From NCBI GenBank assembly GCA_964349045.1, contig CAYGFI010000007.1, forward strand, positions 1 through 64,000: 64,000 nt of DNA, in the 5' to 3' direction. Every line of letters begins with the position of its first letter. Positions within the stretch are counted from its first letter, which is position 1. Under the pieces are notes generated by a model. The model had not been told where the DNA came from, did no database searches, and saw only the letters and a program-made list of their open reading frames with translations. Source of the DNA: JACJXF01 sp964349045 (GTDB lineage: Bacteria; Bacteroidota; Bacteroidia; Bacteroidales; GCA-2748055). Position numbers and translations under genes: made by a program. Positions 7,818-16,478 of the stretch are shown one piece after another.

Positions 7818-8600
7818 CTAGGCAATCAAAACCTTTACACCGTTATCTTCAAGTTTTTTACGGATAGATTCAGATAATCCTTCATCAGTAACAATAGTGT
7901 TGATCTTTGAAACCGGGCAAATAAAAGTTAAGCTTTTACGGTTAAACTTACTTGAATCGGCAACCAGGATGACCTCTTTAGCGATATCGATCATGATCTC
8001 ATTCAGATAGGCTTCTTCTATATTTGGTGTATAAGCCCCCAGATCCGGATCAAACCCATCAACACCAATAAAAGCTTTATCTACGTAAAGGTTTTTTAAG
8101 TTTCTGGCGGCAAACGGGCCCACAAGCGAAAGCGAGTTCTGCCGTAAATAGCCCCCTGGTATAATAATATTAATTGCCGGATACTGTATAAGAATATTTA
8201 CAACGTTAATTGCATTGGTAATAACGGATATGTTTTTAATATTGGAAAGGTTTTTGGCAATTTCAGCAGTTGTGGTACCGGAATCAAGAATAATCGTCTC
8301 CGAGTCGTGGATTAAACCGGCGGCCTTTTTCCCGATCCTGATCTTTTCCGCGTAATGTAACCTGTGTTTATCGGAAAGATTGAAGTCTAATGACACCTGT
8401 CTTTCCAGTTTCAGCGCACCGCCCCGTGCACGAATCAGATGATTTTTCTTCTCAAGCTGATCAAGATCGTTTCGTATGGTGACTTCACTTACTTTAAATA
8501 AATCACTTAACTCATAAACATAAACTTTACCATTTTCTGCAATCAGTTTCAGAATTTTCTCCCGGCGATCCACGGTACCTTTTTTCAGACTTCCTTCCAT
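7818..8600 (-). CDS. DeoR/AgaR-family transcriptional repressor
   Basis: The 260-aa protein has an N-terminal DeoR winged helix-turn-helix at about 13-60 (VYELSDLFKVSEVTIRNDLD) and the DeoR sensor domain with DSGTTT at 106-111, which binds a phosphosugar. Family length is about 250-260 aa, so it is complete. It is divergent from the agaS operon, and DeoR proteins in this position usually repress the sugar-phosphate operon until its intermediate accumulates. Candidate operators with the core TACGAAAG lie in front of agaS and two other transcription units. The effector is probably galactosamine- or tagatose-phosphate, an inference from gene context. Confidence 0.88.
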   Translation of the reverse strand: MEGSLKKGTVDRREKILKLIAENGKVYVYELSDLFKVSEVTIRNDLDQLEKKNHLIRARGGALKLERQVSLDFNLSDKHRLHYAEKIRIGKKAAGLIHDSETIILDSGTTTAEIAKNLSNIKNISVITNAINVVNILIQYPAINIIIPGGYLRQNSLSLVGPFAARNLKNLYVDKAFIGVDGFDPDLGAYTPNIEEAYLNEIMIDIAKEVILVADSSKFNRKSLTFICPVSKINTIVTDEGLSESIRKKLEDNGVKVLIA

Positions 8601-8629
8601 TAAAAAATATATTAATAATAAATAAAGAT

Positions 8630-8637
8630 CAAAAGTA
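8630..8637 (-). promoter_or_regulatory. Candidate -7 element of the deoR promoter
   Basis: On the minus strand this octamer reads TACTTTTG, a match to the Bacteroidota TAnnTTTG -7 consensus, about 30 bp ahead of the repressor's ATG. No clear -33 element was found. Confidence 0.4.
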
Positions 8638-8723
8638 ACAATTATTAAACACAGAAAGTTTCAAAACCTTATTTGATCTAAAAGAAAACTTCATAAATGT
8701 TATAGAAAGTATTTATAAGTTTA

Positions 8724-8771
8724 TATATTTGTTTCGAAATCATACGAAAGGTAATAAATATTATATCGAAA
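8724..8771 (+). promoter_or_regulatory. agaS operon promoter with repeated CGAAA operator
   Basis: TATATTTG (8724-8731) matches the TAnnTTTG -7 consensus. Immediately downstream CGAAA occurs three times, starting at 8735, 8745 and 8767. These spacings of 10 and 22 bp keep the copies on nearly one face of the helix. The first is part of the palindrome TTTCGAAA and the second of ATACGAAAG. Repeated TTTCG-type boxes are typical of DeoR/AgaR operators as I recall them. A repressor here would cover the transcription start. Confidence 0.55.
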
Positions 8772-8781
8772 ACAGAAATAT

Positions 8782-9939
8782 ATGGAATATTTTAATTTAA
8801 GTGAAGAAGAATTGATTTCAAAGGGTGCCCTCTGTACCGCAAAAGAAATCTCTGAACAACCTCAGATATGGGATCATACCTTCGAAAAACTCAAACTTGA
8901 ACAGGAAGATATTTCTGGTTTCTGGAACTCAGCCCTGGAGAAAAGCAAAGAGATCATATTAACAGGGGCAGGAACAAGCGCCTATATTGGCTATTCGCTT
9001 GAAGGTACTTTCCAGAGACACACAGGAATTACCACGGTTTCAATACCAACGACCCATCTTGTTACTCATCCTGAAGATTACCTCAGAGCAGATATCCCGA
9101 TCCTCGTTATATCGTTCGCCCGATCCGGAAACAGCCCTGAAAGTGTGGCGGCTCTAAGGCTGGTTGACAGAATTTGTAAGGATTGCCATCATCTTGTGAT
9201 AACATGCGATAAAGACGGGCAACTGGCACATTACAAATCAGAAAACAAAAAATATACATTTGTACTACCACCTGAATCCAATGATAAAAGTCTTGCAATG
9301 ACAAGCAGCTATACCAGCATGCTTCTTACCGGGTTATTATTTGCAAGGTTCAGAGAACTTAACACTCTTAAAGAGCAAGTCATCCACCTTAAAAAATACG
9401 GAGAAACAGTCATTGATAAATACACAAAAACCTTAAAGGAAATTGCAAAACTGGACTTTGAACGAGCTGTGTTTCTGGGATCCGGACCACTTTTTGGTAC
9501 CGCTACTGAATCCCACCTGAAACTGCAGGAACTTACCGATGGTCAGATAATCTGTAAAAACGATTCTTTCCTGGCATTCCGACACGGGCCAAAGGCGGTT
9601 ATTAACGAGAAATCTATAATCATATTCCTCTTCTCGAACCGGGAAACGGTTCAAAGATACGAGAGAGATTTAGTGAAATCGATGCAGAAAGGTAAAAAGG
9701 CTATGATGCTGATCGGTGTATCTGATAGACCTTTGGATGGACTAAAGCTTGACAAAGAAATATGTTTTACACAAGACAGATCCGGGATAGATGAAGAATT
9801 CCTTGCAGTGTGCAGCGTTCTTCCTGCTCAAATACTGGGATTATTTAAATCTCTCGAATTAGGACTGAAACCTGACAATCCCTCCATAAGTGGAGCCATA
9901 TCCCGTGTAGTGGAAGGGGTAATCATTTATGATAAATAA
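8782..9939 (+). CDS. agaS: AgaS-like galactosamine-6-phosphate deaminase/isomerase
   Basis: The 385-aa protein has two SIS (sugar isomerase) domains, at roughly 45-200 and 215-350, with the phosphosugar loop TGAGTSAYIG at 61-70 and a second-domain segment LGSGPLFGTATESHLKLQEL. Length and layout match AgaS, which converts galactosamine-6-phosphate to tagatose-6-phosphate and ammonia in the cytoplasm. It is first in a tightly packed operon whose next three genes carry out exactly the following steps (kinase and aldolase). It overlaps the GatZ/KbaZ-like gene by 11 bp. A general glucosamine-type SIS deaminase is possible but less likely given the tagatose genes. Confidence 0.88.
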   Translation: MEYFNLSEEELISKGALCTAKEISEQPQIWDHTFEKLKLEQEDISGFWNSALEKSKEIILTGAGTSAYIGYSLEGTFQRHTGITTVSIPTTHLVTHPEDYLRADIPILVISFARSGNSPESVAALRLVDRICKDCHHLVITCDKDGQLAHYKSENKKYTFVLPPESNDKSLAMTSSYTSMLLTGLLFARFRELNTLKEQVIHLKKYGETVIDKYTKTLKEIAKLDFERAVFLGSGPLFGTATESHLKLQELTDGQIICKNDSFLAFRHGPKAVINEKSIIIFLFSNRETVQRYERDLVKSMQKGKKAMMLIGVSDRPLDGLKLDKEICFTQDRSGIDEEFLAVCSVLPAQILGLFKSLELGLKPDNPSISGAISRVVEGVIIYDK

Positions 9940-11254
9940 TATCAACCCTTGGAAACCTAAAATAATGAATAAAGAAATCAGGGAAAAGGCAAAAGAGGCT
10001 GACCTGTCACTTCTCGGCTACATTCTTAAGCGATTTGATGAACTTGAGGAGGAGACCCAAGTTAAAAGAACGCTCTTTGCTGCTTGTCCTAATTCGATAT
10101 CGGTGCTTAAAGCAGCATTGTTATCAGCTAAAAGGTGCAATGCTCCCGTTAAATTTGCAGCCACCCTGAACCAGGTTGATACTGACGGGGGATATACCGG
10201 ATTTACGGCAAAAGAGTTTGTTGATACCATAAGGGAGGAGGCACGGGTGATAAATTATACCGGACCTGTTATTGTTGCAATCGACCACGGTGGACCCTGG
10301 TTAAAGGATAAACACAGGCTTGATAACCTTAGCTACACTGAAACAATGAAAGAAGTTAAGAATTCATTCGAAAAAGCTTTGGATGCAGGATTTGATATGA
10401 TACATGTGGATCCTACCATTGATATTACTCTTCCCGGGGGTGTTTCAATTGATATTGAAGTTGTGGCAAAAAGAACTATTGAGCTTATTTTACACTGCGA
10501 GAATTACAGGAAGAAAAATGGGTATGAAAAAATTGCCTATGAGGTCGGAACTGAAGAGGTACATGGGGGACTGGCCGACATGAAAGTTTTTAACCGTTTT
10601 TTGGAATTGCTTAAGGAAGGATTTAAAAAGAATAATTTAAATGACGCATGGCCTTGTTTTGTTGTGGGAAAGGTGGGAACGGATTTGCATACTACACAAT
10701 TTGACCCGGCTGTTGCCAGGCAATTAACCGAAGCGGCTAAACCTTATGGAAGCAAGATCAAAGGACACTATTCTGATAATGTGGACAATCCCGAAGAATA
10801 TCCTTTGTCAGGGATGGGAGCCGCGAATATCGGTCCCGAATTCACCGAAAGAGAATATGAAGGTTTGATGGAACTGGTCAACATTGAGAATATGCTTCAC
10901 CATGAGGGGAAAATTGCCAAACTTTCAGGGATGAAAGAGCGATTATGGGAAGCAGTTATTTCTTCAAAACGATGGATAAAATGGATTAACAGGGATGAAT
11001 CGCCTGATGACTTTTATTCTCTGGATAATGACAGACAGGTGTGGCTTATCAAAACAGGATGCCGGTATATCTGGGAAAATCCGGAGGTTGTTGCTGCCCG
11101 CTCGAAATTGTATAGCAATATGGAACTTATCGGAATAAAATCTGAAATAGTGGTCCAGACAGGAATCGCTCAGGCAATGGACAGATATTTTCATAAATTT
11201 AACCTGGTAAATGTTACCGGCTTACTCCAGGATTTTCCGGACTCAAAACAATGA
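9929..11254 (+). CDS. GatZ/KbaZ-like subunit of class II tagatose-bisphosphate aldolase
   Basis: This 441-aa protein belongs to the GatZ/KbaZ family, the non-catalytic partner that E. coli tagatose-1,6-bisphosphate aldolases need for full activity and stability. Visible family features include CPNSISVLKAALLSAKRCN, FAATLNQVDTDGGYTGFTA, and AIDHGGPWLKD. It overlaps agaS and ends in an ATGA overlap with the kinase gene, so translation is coupled. The ATG at 9929 lies inside agaS; a start at 9965 (MNKEIREKAKEADLS) fits the family N-terminus equally well. It is expected to act with the KbaY/GatY-like aldolase encoded two genes downstream. Confidence 0.85.
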   Translation: MINNINPWKPKIMNKEIREKAKEADLSLLGYILKRFDELEEETQVKRTLFAACPNSISVLKAALLSAKRCNAPVKFAATLNQVDTDGGYTGFTAKEFVDTIREEARVINYTGPVIVAIDHGGPWLKDKHRLDNLSYTETMKEVKNSFEKALDAGFDMIHVDPTIDITLPGGVSIDIEVVAKRTIELILHCENYRKKNGYEKIAYEVGTEEVHGGLADMKVFNRFLELLKEGFKKNNLNDAWPCFVVGKVGTDLHTTQFDPAVARQLTEAAKPYGSKIKGHYSDNVDNPEEYPLSGMGAANIGPEFTEREYEGLMELVNIENMLHHEGKIAKLSGMKERLWEAVISSKRWIKWINRDESPDDFYSLDNDRQVWLIKTGCRYIWENPEVVAARSKLYSNMELIGIKSEIVVQTGIAQAMDRYFHKFNLVNVTGLLQDFPDSKQ

Positions 11255-12222
11255 AAGGACAAAAAAAATATAATGTGTTGGTGGTGGGGGAATTAAACAT
11301 CGATTTAATTCTGAATAAAATAGCGGATTTTCCTTTAATGGGAAAAGAGATTATCGCAGATGAGATGACCGTTACCCTCGGAAGCAGTTCGGCAATCTTT
11401 GCAAATAATCTCAGCATCCTGGGATCAAAGGTCACTTATATTGGTAAAGTAGGAAAAGATAATTTTGGAGATCAGATTTGTACAACTTTAAAAAAATCAG
11501 GTGTAGATATCAGTAATATCATTAAAACGACTGAATTCCTGACCGGGTTAACGGTTGCTTTAAATTATGATAACGACCGGGCGATGGTAACCTACCCGGG
11601 AGCTATGAAGGACCTAAAAATCGGCGATATTACAGACAAAGCGTTAAATTCCGCTTCCCATATGCACCTGAGTTCTGTATTTCTTCAGGAAGGTCTGAAA
11701 CCTGATATTATCAGGGTATTCAAAAGGGCAAAAATGCTGGGATTAACAACCTCTTTTGATCCGCAATGGGACCCGCATGAAAAATGGGATGTTGACCTGA
11801 AAAGCCTGCTGCCGTATGTGGATGTATTTCTTCCCAATAAAAGCGAATTATTACAATTTACCGCTTGTTCAGGCATAGAAAAAGCCATCGAAACAATAAA
11901 AGACTTTTGCAATGTTGTGGTGGTTAAAAATGGTGAAAAAGGAGCAGTGATGTGGGATAAAAACATAATTGTTACTCAAAAGGCTTTTTTGAATGAATCG
12001 GTTGCAGACGCTATCGGGGCCGGTGATAGTTTCAACTCCGGCTTCATAAATAAATATACAGATCACAAACCTCTCACAGAATGCCTCGAATTCGCCGCCT
12101 TAACAGGGGCAATTAATACAACAGGAGCAGGAGGGACCTCCGCTTTTGAATCAATTGATAAAGTAATACATATAGCCAGGGAGAGATTTAATTATAATAT
12201 CAAACATGAACCTTCAAAATAA
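11251..12222 (+). CDS. PfkB-family sugar kinase, probable tagatose-6-phosphate kinase
   Basis: The 323-aa product is a ribokinase/PfkB fold kinase. Near the N-terminus is VGELNIDLILNKIADFP with GSSSAIFANNLSILG, and near the C-terminus the catalytic DAIGAGDSFNSGF motif with Asp259 as the base. By position between agaS and the class II aldolase genes it should phosphorylate tagatose-6-phosphate to tagatose-1,6-bisphosphate with ATP. PfkB substrate cannot be read from sequence, so that role is inferred from the pathway. The start overlaps the upstream stop (ATGA) and the end overlaps the aldolase by 17 bp. Confidence 0.85.
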   Translation: MKGQKKYNVLVVGELNIDLILNKIADFPLMGKEIIADEMTVTLGSSSAIFANNLSILGSKVTYIGKVGKDNFGDQICTTLKKSGVDISNIIKTTEFLTGLTVALNYDNDRAMVTYPGAMKDLKIGDITDKALNSASHMHLSSVFLQEGLKPDIIRVFKRAKMLGLTTSFDPQWDPHEKWDVDLKSLLPYVDVFLPNKSELLQFTACSGIEKAIETIKDFCNVVVVKNGEKGAVMWDKNIIVTQKAFLNESVADAIGAGDSFNSGFINKYTDHKPLTECLEFAALTGAINTTGAGGTSAFESIDKVIHIARERFNYNIKHEPSK

Positions 12223-13024
12223 ATTACTTGAATTGAGCAAGGCGAAGAAAGCCATTTTAGCGGCCAACTTCTATAACCTTGAAACACTGAATGCAATTAT
12301 CAGCGGTGCAAAAGCAGAAAATGCATCAATCATTCTGCAACTCTCTGAAAGTTCAATCAACTATATGGGTCTTGAACTCGCTGCACAAATGGCTAAAACC
12401 GCATTAAAAGTATCCGGTGTGGAAGGATGGTTACACCTTGATCACGGTGGAAGCATTGAACTGGTGCAGCGTTGTCTCGATGCCGGTTTCGATTCGGTAA
12501 TGATCGATGCCAGCGAACAGTCGCTGGAAGATAATATCAGAATTTCAAAAGAAGCTGTCAGACGGGCTGAAAAATATGGCGCCAATGTTGAAGCAGAACT
12601 GGGTTATATTGCCAAATTATATCAGAATCAGGATAATTCCGGATTTACACAACCCGAAGACGCAAAACGTTTTACAGAGCAAACCGGGGTAAATGCCCTT
12701 GCTGTTTCTATAGGCTCAGCTCATGGCTTTTATAAGCAGGAACCGAAACTCGATCTGGAACTGCTGAGCAGGATAAAAGCCGTGGTAAAAACTCCCCTTG
12801 TTTTGCATGGGGGCTCAGGGATACCTGATGAATCCCTTGTTAATGCTATCAGGAACGGGATTACCAAAATTAATCTGGCTACTGAAACCAAGAACGCATT
12901 TATGCGACAACTTAAGGAAGAACTTATTAATACGGATGAAATAGACTTAAGAATTGTATTCCCAAAAGCAACTGAAAAAGCAAAGGAATTAATCCAAAAC
13001 AAACTGAGAGTTATTTCTCGCTAA
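12206..13024 (+). CDS. Class II tagatose/fructose-bisphosphate aldolase (KbaY/GatY-like)
   Basis: The 272-aa protein has class II aldolase zinc and catalytic motifs: LHLDHGGS with the catalytic Asp and a zinc His, VEAELGYI with the metal-coordinating Glu, GSAHGFYKQ with another zinc His, and LHGGSGIPDE with the third zinc His. It should split tagatose-1,6-bisphosphate into dihydroxyacetone phosphate and glyceraldehyde-3-phosphate. The GatZ/KbaZ-like subunit in the same operon favours the tagatose substrate over fructose. The start lies inside the kinase gene, another sign of translational coupling. Cytoplasmic; no sign of damage. Confidence 0.88.
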   Translation: MNLQNKLLELSKAKKAILAANFYNLETLNAIISGAKAENASIILQLSESSINYMGLELAAQMAKTALKVSGVEGWLHLDHGGSIELVQRCLDAGFDSVMIDASEQSLEDNIRISKEAVRRAEKYGANVEAELGYIAKLYQNQDNSGFTQPEDAKRFTEQTGVNALAVSIGSAHGFYKQEPKLDLELLSRIKAVVKTPLVLHGGSGIPDESLVNAIRNGITKINLATETKNAFMRQLKEELINTDEIDLRIVFPKATEKAKELIQNKLRVISR

Positions 13025-13038
13025 ATATACTGATATGA

Positions 13039-13096
13039 AACCCCCATGTTTTCCAAACACAATCATAATTAAAACAAAATCAGGTGCATGGGGGTT
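13039..13096 (+). promoter_or_regulatory. Intra-operon inverted repeat between aldolase and amidohydrolase genes
   Basis: AACCCCCATG (13039-13048) pairs perfectly with CATGGGGGTT (13087-13096) across a 38-nt loop. There is no T-run afterwards, so it is not a standard terminator. A hairpin here in the 100-bp gap could mark an mRNA processing or stability boundary between the cytoplasmic pathway genes and the exported enzymes. It also argues against starting the next gene at the upstream ATG at 13035. Confidence 0.5.
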
Positions 13097-13124
13097 CCAT
13101 CATCCCACTAAAATAAATGTTGTT

Positions 13125-14219
13125 ATGAAGAAATTAATAAAAATACCGTTTTTTCTTTTTCTGGCGATGTTTTCGTGTACACCTGAACAGCCTGAGAAAA
13201 ATATTACAGATCTGACCTTACATAATTACCGTCCACGGTCTGTGTACAACATTCCCATAACAAATATTGAGAAAGCTGCATATCCTGTGATCGACATGCA
13301 CTCGCACGACTATGCCGATAATGAACAGGATATTGAGCGATGGGTGAGCACAATGAAAAAAATGGGAATAGAAAAAACAGTGATCCTATCTAAACAGACA
13401 GGAGCCGGATTTGACGCTGTTTTAAAAAAATATTCGAAATTTCCTCAGGAATTTGAACTGTGGTGTGGTATTGATTTCACCGGGTATGATACCGACGGGA
13501 ATTGGACAGAAAATGCCATAAAAGAGTTGGAACGATGCCACCAAATGGGTGCAAGAGGAGTTGGAGAAATGGGAGACAAAGGGGAAGGTTTGGTTTATTC
13601 GATTCCGGTTAAAGCATACGGTCTTCATTTCGACGATCCGGATATGGAACCAATATGGGCAAAATGTGCTGAACTGGGTATGCCGGTAAATATCCATATT
13701 GCTGACCCAATCTGGATGTATGAAGCGATGGACTCCACCAACGACGGATTAATGAATGCCTATGAGTGGAGGATCGATCTGACAAAGGAGGGAATTCTGG
13801 ATCATGGTGAACTCATACAAACGCTTGAAAATGCAGTGAAACGAAATCCTAATACCACTTTTATTGCCTGCCATTTTGCAAACTGTTCCTATGATCTGAA
13901 CATACTTGGAAATATGCTTGATAAATACCCTAATTTATGGGCTGATAATTCTGCCAGGTATGCTGAAACAGCTCCAATTCCACGCCATGTGAAAACCTTT
14001 TATGAAAAGTACCAGGATCGTATTATTTACGGAACCGATATGGGGATGGATGAAGAGATGTATAAAATAACATTCCGTATACTGGAAACAGAGGATGAGC
14101 ATTTCTATGAAACAGGACAATTTGGGTATCATTGGGCCCTTAATGGTTTCGGCCTCTCTAAGGAAGTTTTAAAAAAAGTGTACAAAGAAAATGCACTGCA
14201 AATTTTAAATTCAAACTGA
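13125..14219 (+). CDS. Exported amidohydrolase-family lipoprotein
   Basis: From ATG 13125 the 364-aa protein starts with a lipoprotein signal (LFLAMFSC, Cys18). It continues with an amidohydrolase-2 (PF04909-type) TIM barrel: the metal-binding VIDMHSHDYAD has His59 and His61, then NTTFIACHFAN supplies a histidine after a central strand, and IIYGTDMGMDE supplies the late aspartate. The upstream in-frame ATG at 13035 would put 30 unrelated residues before the signal peptide, so it was rejected. Family members hydrolyse C-N, C-O or lactone bonds or decarboxylate; the substrate is unknown. It ends 1 bp before the GH36-like gene, so the two exported proteins are probably made together. Confidence 0.8.
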   Translation: MKKLIKIPFFLFLAMFSCTPEQPEKNITDLTLHNYRPRSVYNIPITNIEKAAYPVIDMHSHDYADNEQDIERWVSTMKKMGIEKTVILSKQTGAGFDAVLKKYSKFPQEFELWCGIDFTGYDTDGNWTENAIKELERCHQMGARGVGEMGDKGEGLVYSIPVKAYGLHFDDPDMEPIWAKCAELGMPVNIHIADPIWMYEAMDSTNDGLMNAYEWRIDLTKEGILDHGELIQTLENAVKRNPNTTFIACHFANCSYDLNILGNMLDKYPNLWADNSARYAETAPIPRHVKTFYEKYQDRIIYGTDMGMDEEMYKITFRILETEDEHFYETGQFGYHWALNGFGLSKEVLKKVYKENALQILNSN

Positions 14220-14220
14220 T

Positions 14221-16284
14221 ATGACACTTAAAAATATTAAAATAATTTTTTTGTTGATCCTGATGTCGCTTTCAGTTGCCTCCTGCAATAAAACTGTAGT
14301 GATCAAAAGCGGCGATCTGCAAATTGAGTTCGATAATAAAATGTATAGCAAGGTGAACTCCCTCGCGGGTAACGCCGGGCCTTTTAATGAATCTTTTCAG
14401 TTAACTGAATATCTGGTAACCAGGAATTTTATTGCCGACAACTTCAAAGTTGAGGAAACAAATTCAGAATCTTTCGAAGATAACCTGGGTAAGGGCATGG
14501 AATCCAGTCTCAAAGGAAGTTTTAAATTATACAATATTTGCCTCACCAAGCTTATAACAGTTAATACTTATGATGAATTTCCCGGGATAGCGATTTTCAG
14601 AGTGAGTTATATAAATTGCGGGGAACAGGATATTTTGGTAAAAAATTGGGTGAATCATCAATACAGTATTCAGGCACAAACTGATGCTCCCGGATTCTGG
14701 TCATTTCAAGGGAGTTCATCAGATGCACGGGAAGACTGGGTATTACCTGTTAACCAAGGTTTCTACCAGGAAAATTTCATGGGAATGAATCAATCCGACT
14801 ATGGTGGTGGAATCCCCGTAACCGATATTTGGAGAAGAGATGGAGGAATTGCTGTTGGTCATCTTGAAATGGTTCCAAGAGAGGTTTCGTTACCGGTAGA
14901 CTTCGATAAATATTCAGATTTTGCACAAATAGGAATAGAATATAATTACGACGGTCCGGTGGAATTTAATATTGGCGATACTTTGAATACATTTCAGACT
15001 TTCGTTTTGGTACATTCCGGGGATTATTATTCAGCGCTTCAACAGTACTCTGAAGTTATGCAGGCCAAAGGCATAGAATTTGCAGAATCGGAAGAAGCTG
15101 CATTTGAAAGTGTCTGGTGTGGATGGGGCTATGAAAGAAAATTCACCTCTGAGAATATCATTAAAACTTTACCAAAAGTCAAAGAGTTGGGAATAAAGTG
15201 GGCAGTTATTGACGATGGATTCCAGGTGGCTGAAGGAGATTGGCGAGTCGATACAAAAAGGTTTCCAGGCGGATCGAAAGACATGAAGAAAATGGTAGAT
15301 GCCATTCATGGACACGGACTGAAAGCAAAAATATGGTGGGCCCCGCTTGCGGCTGACCCGGGAAGTAAAGTCCTGGAAGATAATCCTGATATTCTTCTGA
15401 TAAACAAAGATGGCGCTCCACAGTTCATCAGCTGGTGGGATAGTTGGTATCTTTCACCAGCCGCTGAAGAAACGTTTACATATACCCGGGAAACTGTTGA
15501 AATGTTCCTGAAAGATTGGGGATTTGATGGATTGAAAATGGATGGACAGCACATGAATGCAGTTCCAGGGGATTACAATTGGAAGCGCCGGCTTGAATAT
15601 CCCGAAAAGTCTATAGAGATGTTACCCGTATTCTTTAAAATGGTATTCAACCATGCAAGGGAGATCAAACCAGATGCTGTGATTGAAAATTGTCCCTGTG
15701 GTACCTGTATGTCATTCTACAATATGCCCTATACAAACCAGGTTGTTTCATCAGATCCGACCAGCAGCTGGCAAATCAGGCTGAAAGGCAAGACCTATAA
15801 GGCCATTATGCCGCATACTGCATACTATGGCGATCATGTTGAATTAAGCGATAATGGAAATGATTTTGCAAGCTCATTCGGGGTTGGGGCAGTATTGGGG
15901 ACAAAGTTTACATGGCCCGCCGATAATCCAAACCAGTCGCACAGTTTTTTACTTACTCCGGAAAAAGAAAAAATATGGAAGAAGTGGTTCGGTCTTTATC
16001 ATGAGAAAATGTTGTCGAAAGGGAATTACCTGGGCGACCTTTATGATATTGGTTATGACAAACCCGAAACTCATGTTATCCGCAAGGCAGATACCCTGTT
16101 CTATGCCTTTTACAATGTAGAATGGAATGAAAATATTGAATTACGCGGCCTGGAGAAAGGTAAAAACTATGTTGCATTCGATTATGTGAACAATACACAG
16201 ATGGGAATGTTAAGTGGAGATAACCCGGTTATTAAAGCAGTATTTAAGAATTACCTTCTTATTGCCGTTTACCCTTATAAATGA
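14221..16284 (+). CDS. GH36-like alpha-galactosidase or alpha-N-acetylgalactosaminidase lipoprotein
   Basis: The 687-aa protein has a lipobox (SLSVASC, Cys22), an N-terminal beta-sandwich to about residue 290, then a TIM barrel of clan GH-D type. WAVIDDGFQVAEGDW at 327-341, GFDGLKMDGQ with presumed nucleophile Asp441, and VVSSDPTSSWQIR with presumed acid/base Asp512 match GH36 geometry. GH36 enzymes remove alpha-galactose or alpha-GalNAc. The operon encodes galactosamine-phosphate catabolism, so an alpha-galactosaminide substrate is more likely here than plain galactose. It is predicted to work at the periplasmic face or cell surface. It is the last gene of the agaS operon. Confidence 0.75.
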   Translation: MTLKNIKIIFLLILMSLSVASCNKTVVIKSGDLQIEFDNKMYSKVNSLAGNAGPFNESFQLTEYLVTRNFIADNFKVEETNSESFEDNLGKGMESSLKGSFKLYNICLTKLITVNTYDEFPGIAIFRVSYINCGEQDILVKNWVNHQYSIQAQTDAPGFWSFQGSSSDAREDWVLPVNQGFYQENFMGMNQSDYGGGIPVTDIWRRDGGIAVGHLEMVPREVSLPVDFDKYSDFAQIGIEYNYDGPVEFNIGDTLNTFQTFVLVHSGDYYSALQQYSEVMQAKGIEFAESEEAAFESVWCGWGYERKFTSENIIKTLPKVKELGIKWAVIDDGFQVAEGDWRVDTKRFPGGSKDMKKMVDAIHGHGLKAKIWWAPLAADPGSKVLEDNPDILLINKDGAPQFISWWDSWYLSPAAEETFTYTRETVEMFLKDWGFDGLKMDGQHMNAVPGDYNWKRRLEYPEKSIEMLPVFFKMVFNHAREIKPDAVIENCPCGTCMSFYNMPYTNQVVSSDPTSSWQIRLKGKTYKAIMPHTAYYGDHVELSDNGNDFASSFGVGAVLGTKFTWPADNPNQSHSFLLTPEKEKIWKKWFGLYHEKMLSKGNYLGDLYDIGYDKPETHVIRKADTLFYAFYNVEWNENIELRGLEKGKNYVAFDYVNNTQMGMLSGDNPVIKAVFKNYLLIAVYPYK

Positions 16285-16345
16285 TAAGTGTATGAAAGCT
16301 TAAATATTATTAAAATAACTATTTAAAAGTTAATATATTTTGAAA

Positions 16346-16360
16346 ACTTTCGTATATTTA
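16346..16360 (+). promoter_or_regulatory. Candidate operator/promoter of the PKD lipoprotein gene
   Basis: ACTTTCGTATATTTA contains TATATTTA (16353-16360), close to the TAnnTTTG -7 consensus. Overlapping it is the reverse complement of TACGAAAG, the core also found before agaS and the minus-strand susC. A repressor bound here would block the -7 region. Confidence 0.4.
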
Positions 16361-16478
16361 AAATCTGAATTGGAAATACATCATTTTTTAAGGTAAATTA
16401 TTGATTAGTTTTAATTAAAAAATGACTTCGTTATTTCATGTAATTATTAATCTGATTATAAACTTAAATTTTTTACTT

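Noticed and set aside
13035..13124. Upstream in-frame start for the amidohydrolase
   Set aside because: It adds 30 residues before a clear lipoprotein signal and begins inside the left part of an inverted repeat.
13125..14219. GalNAc-6-phosphate deacetylase (AgaA) as the role of the amidohydrolase
   Set aside because: The protein is exported with a lipobox and belongs to the PF04909-type branch; a phosphosugar deacetylase would be cytoplasmic and of NagA type.
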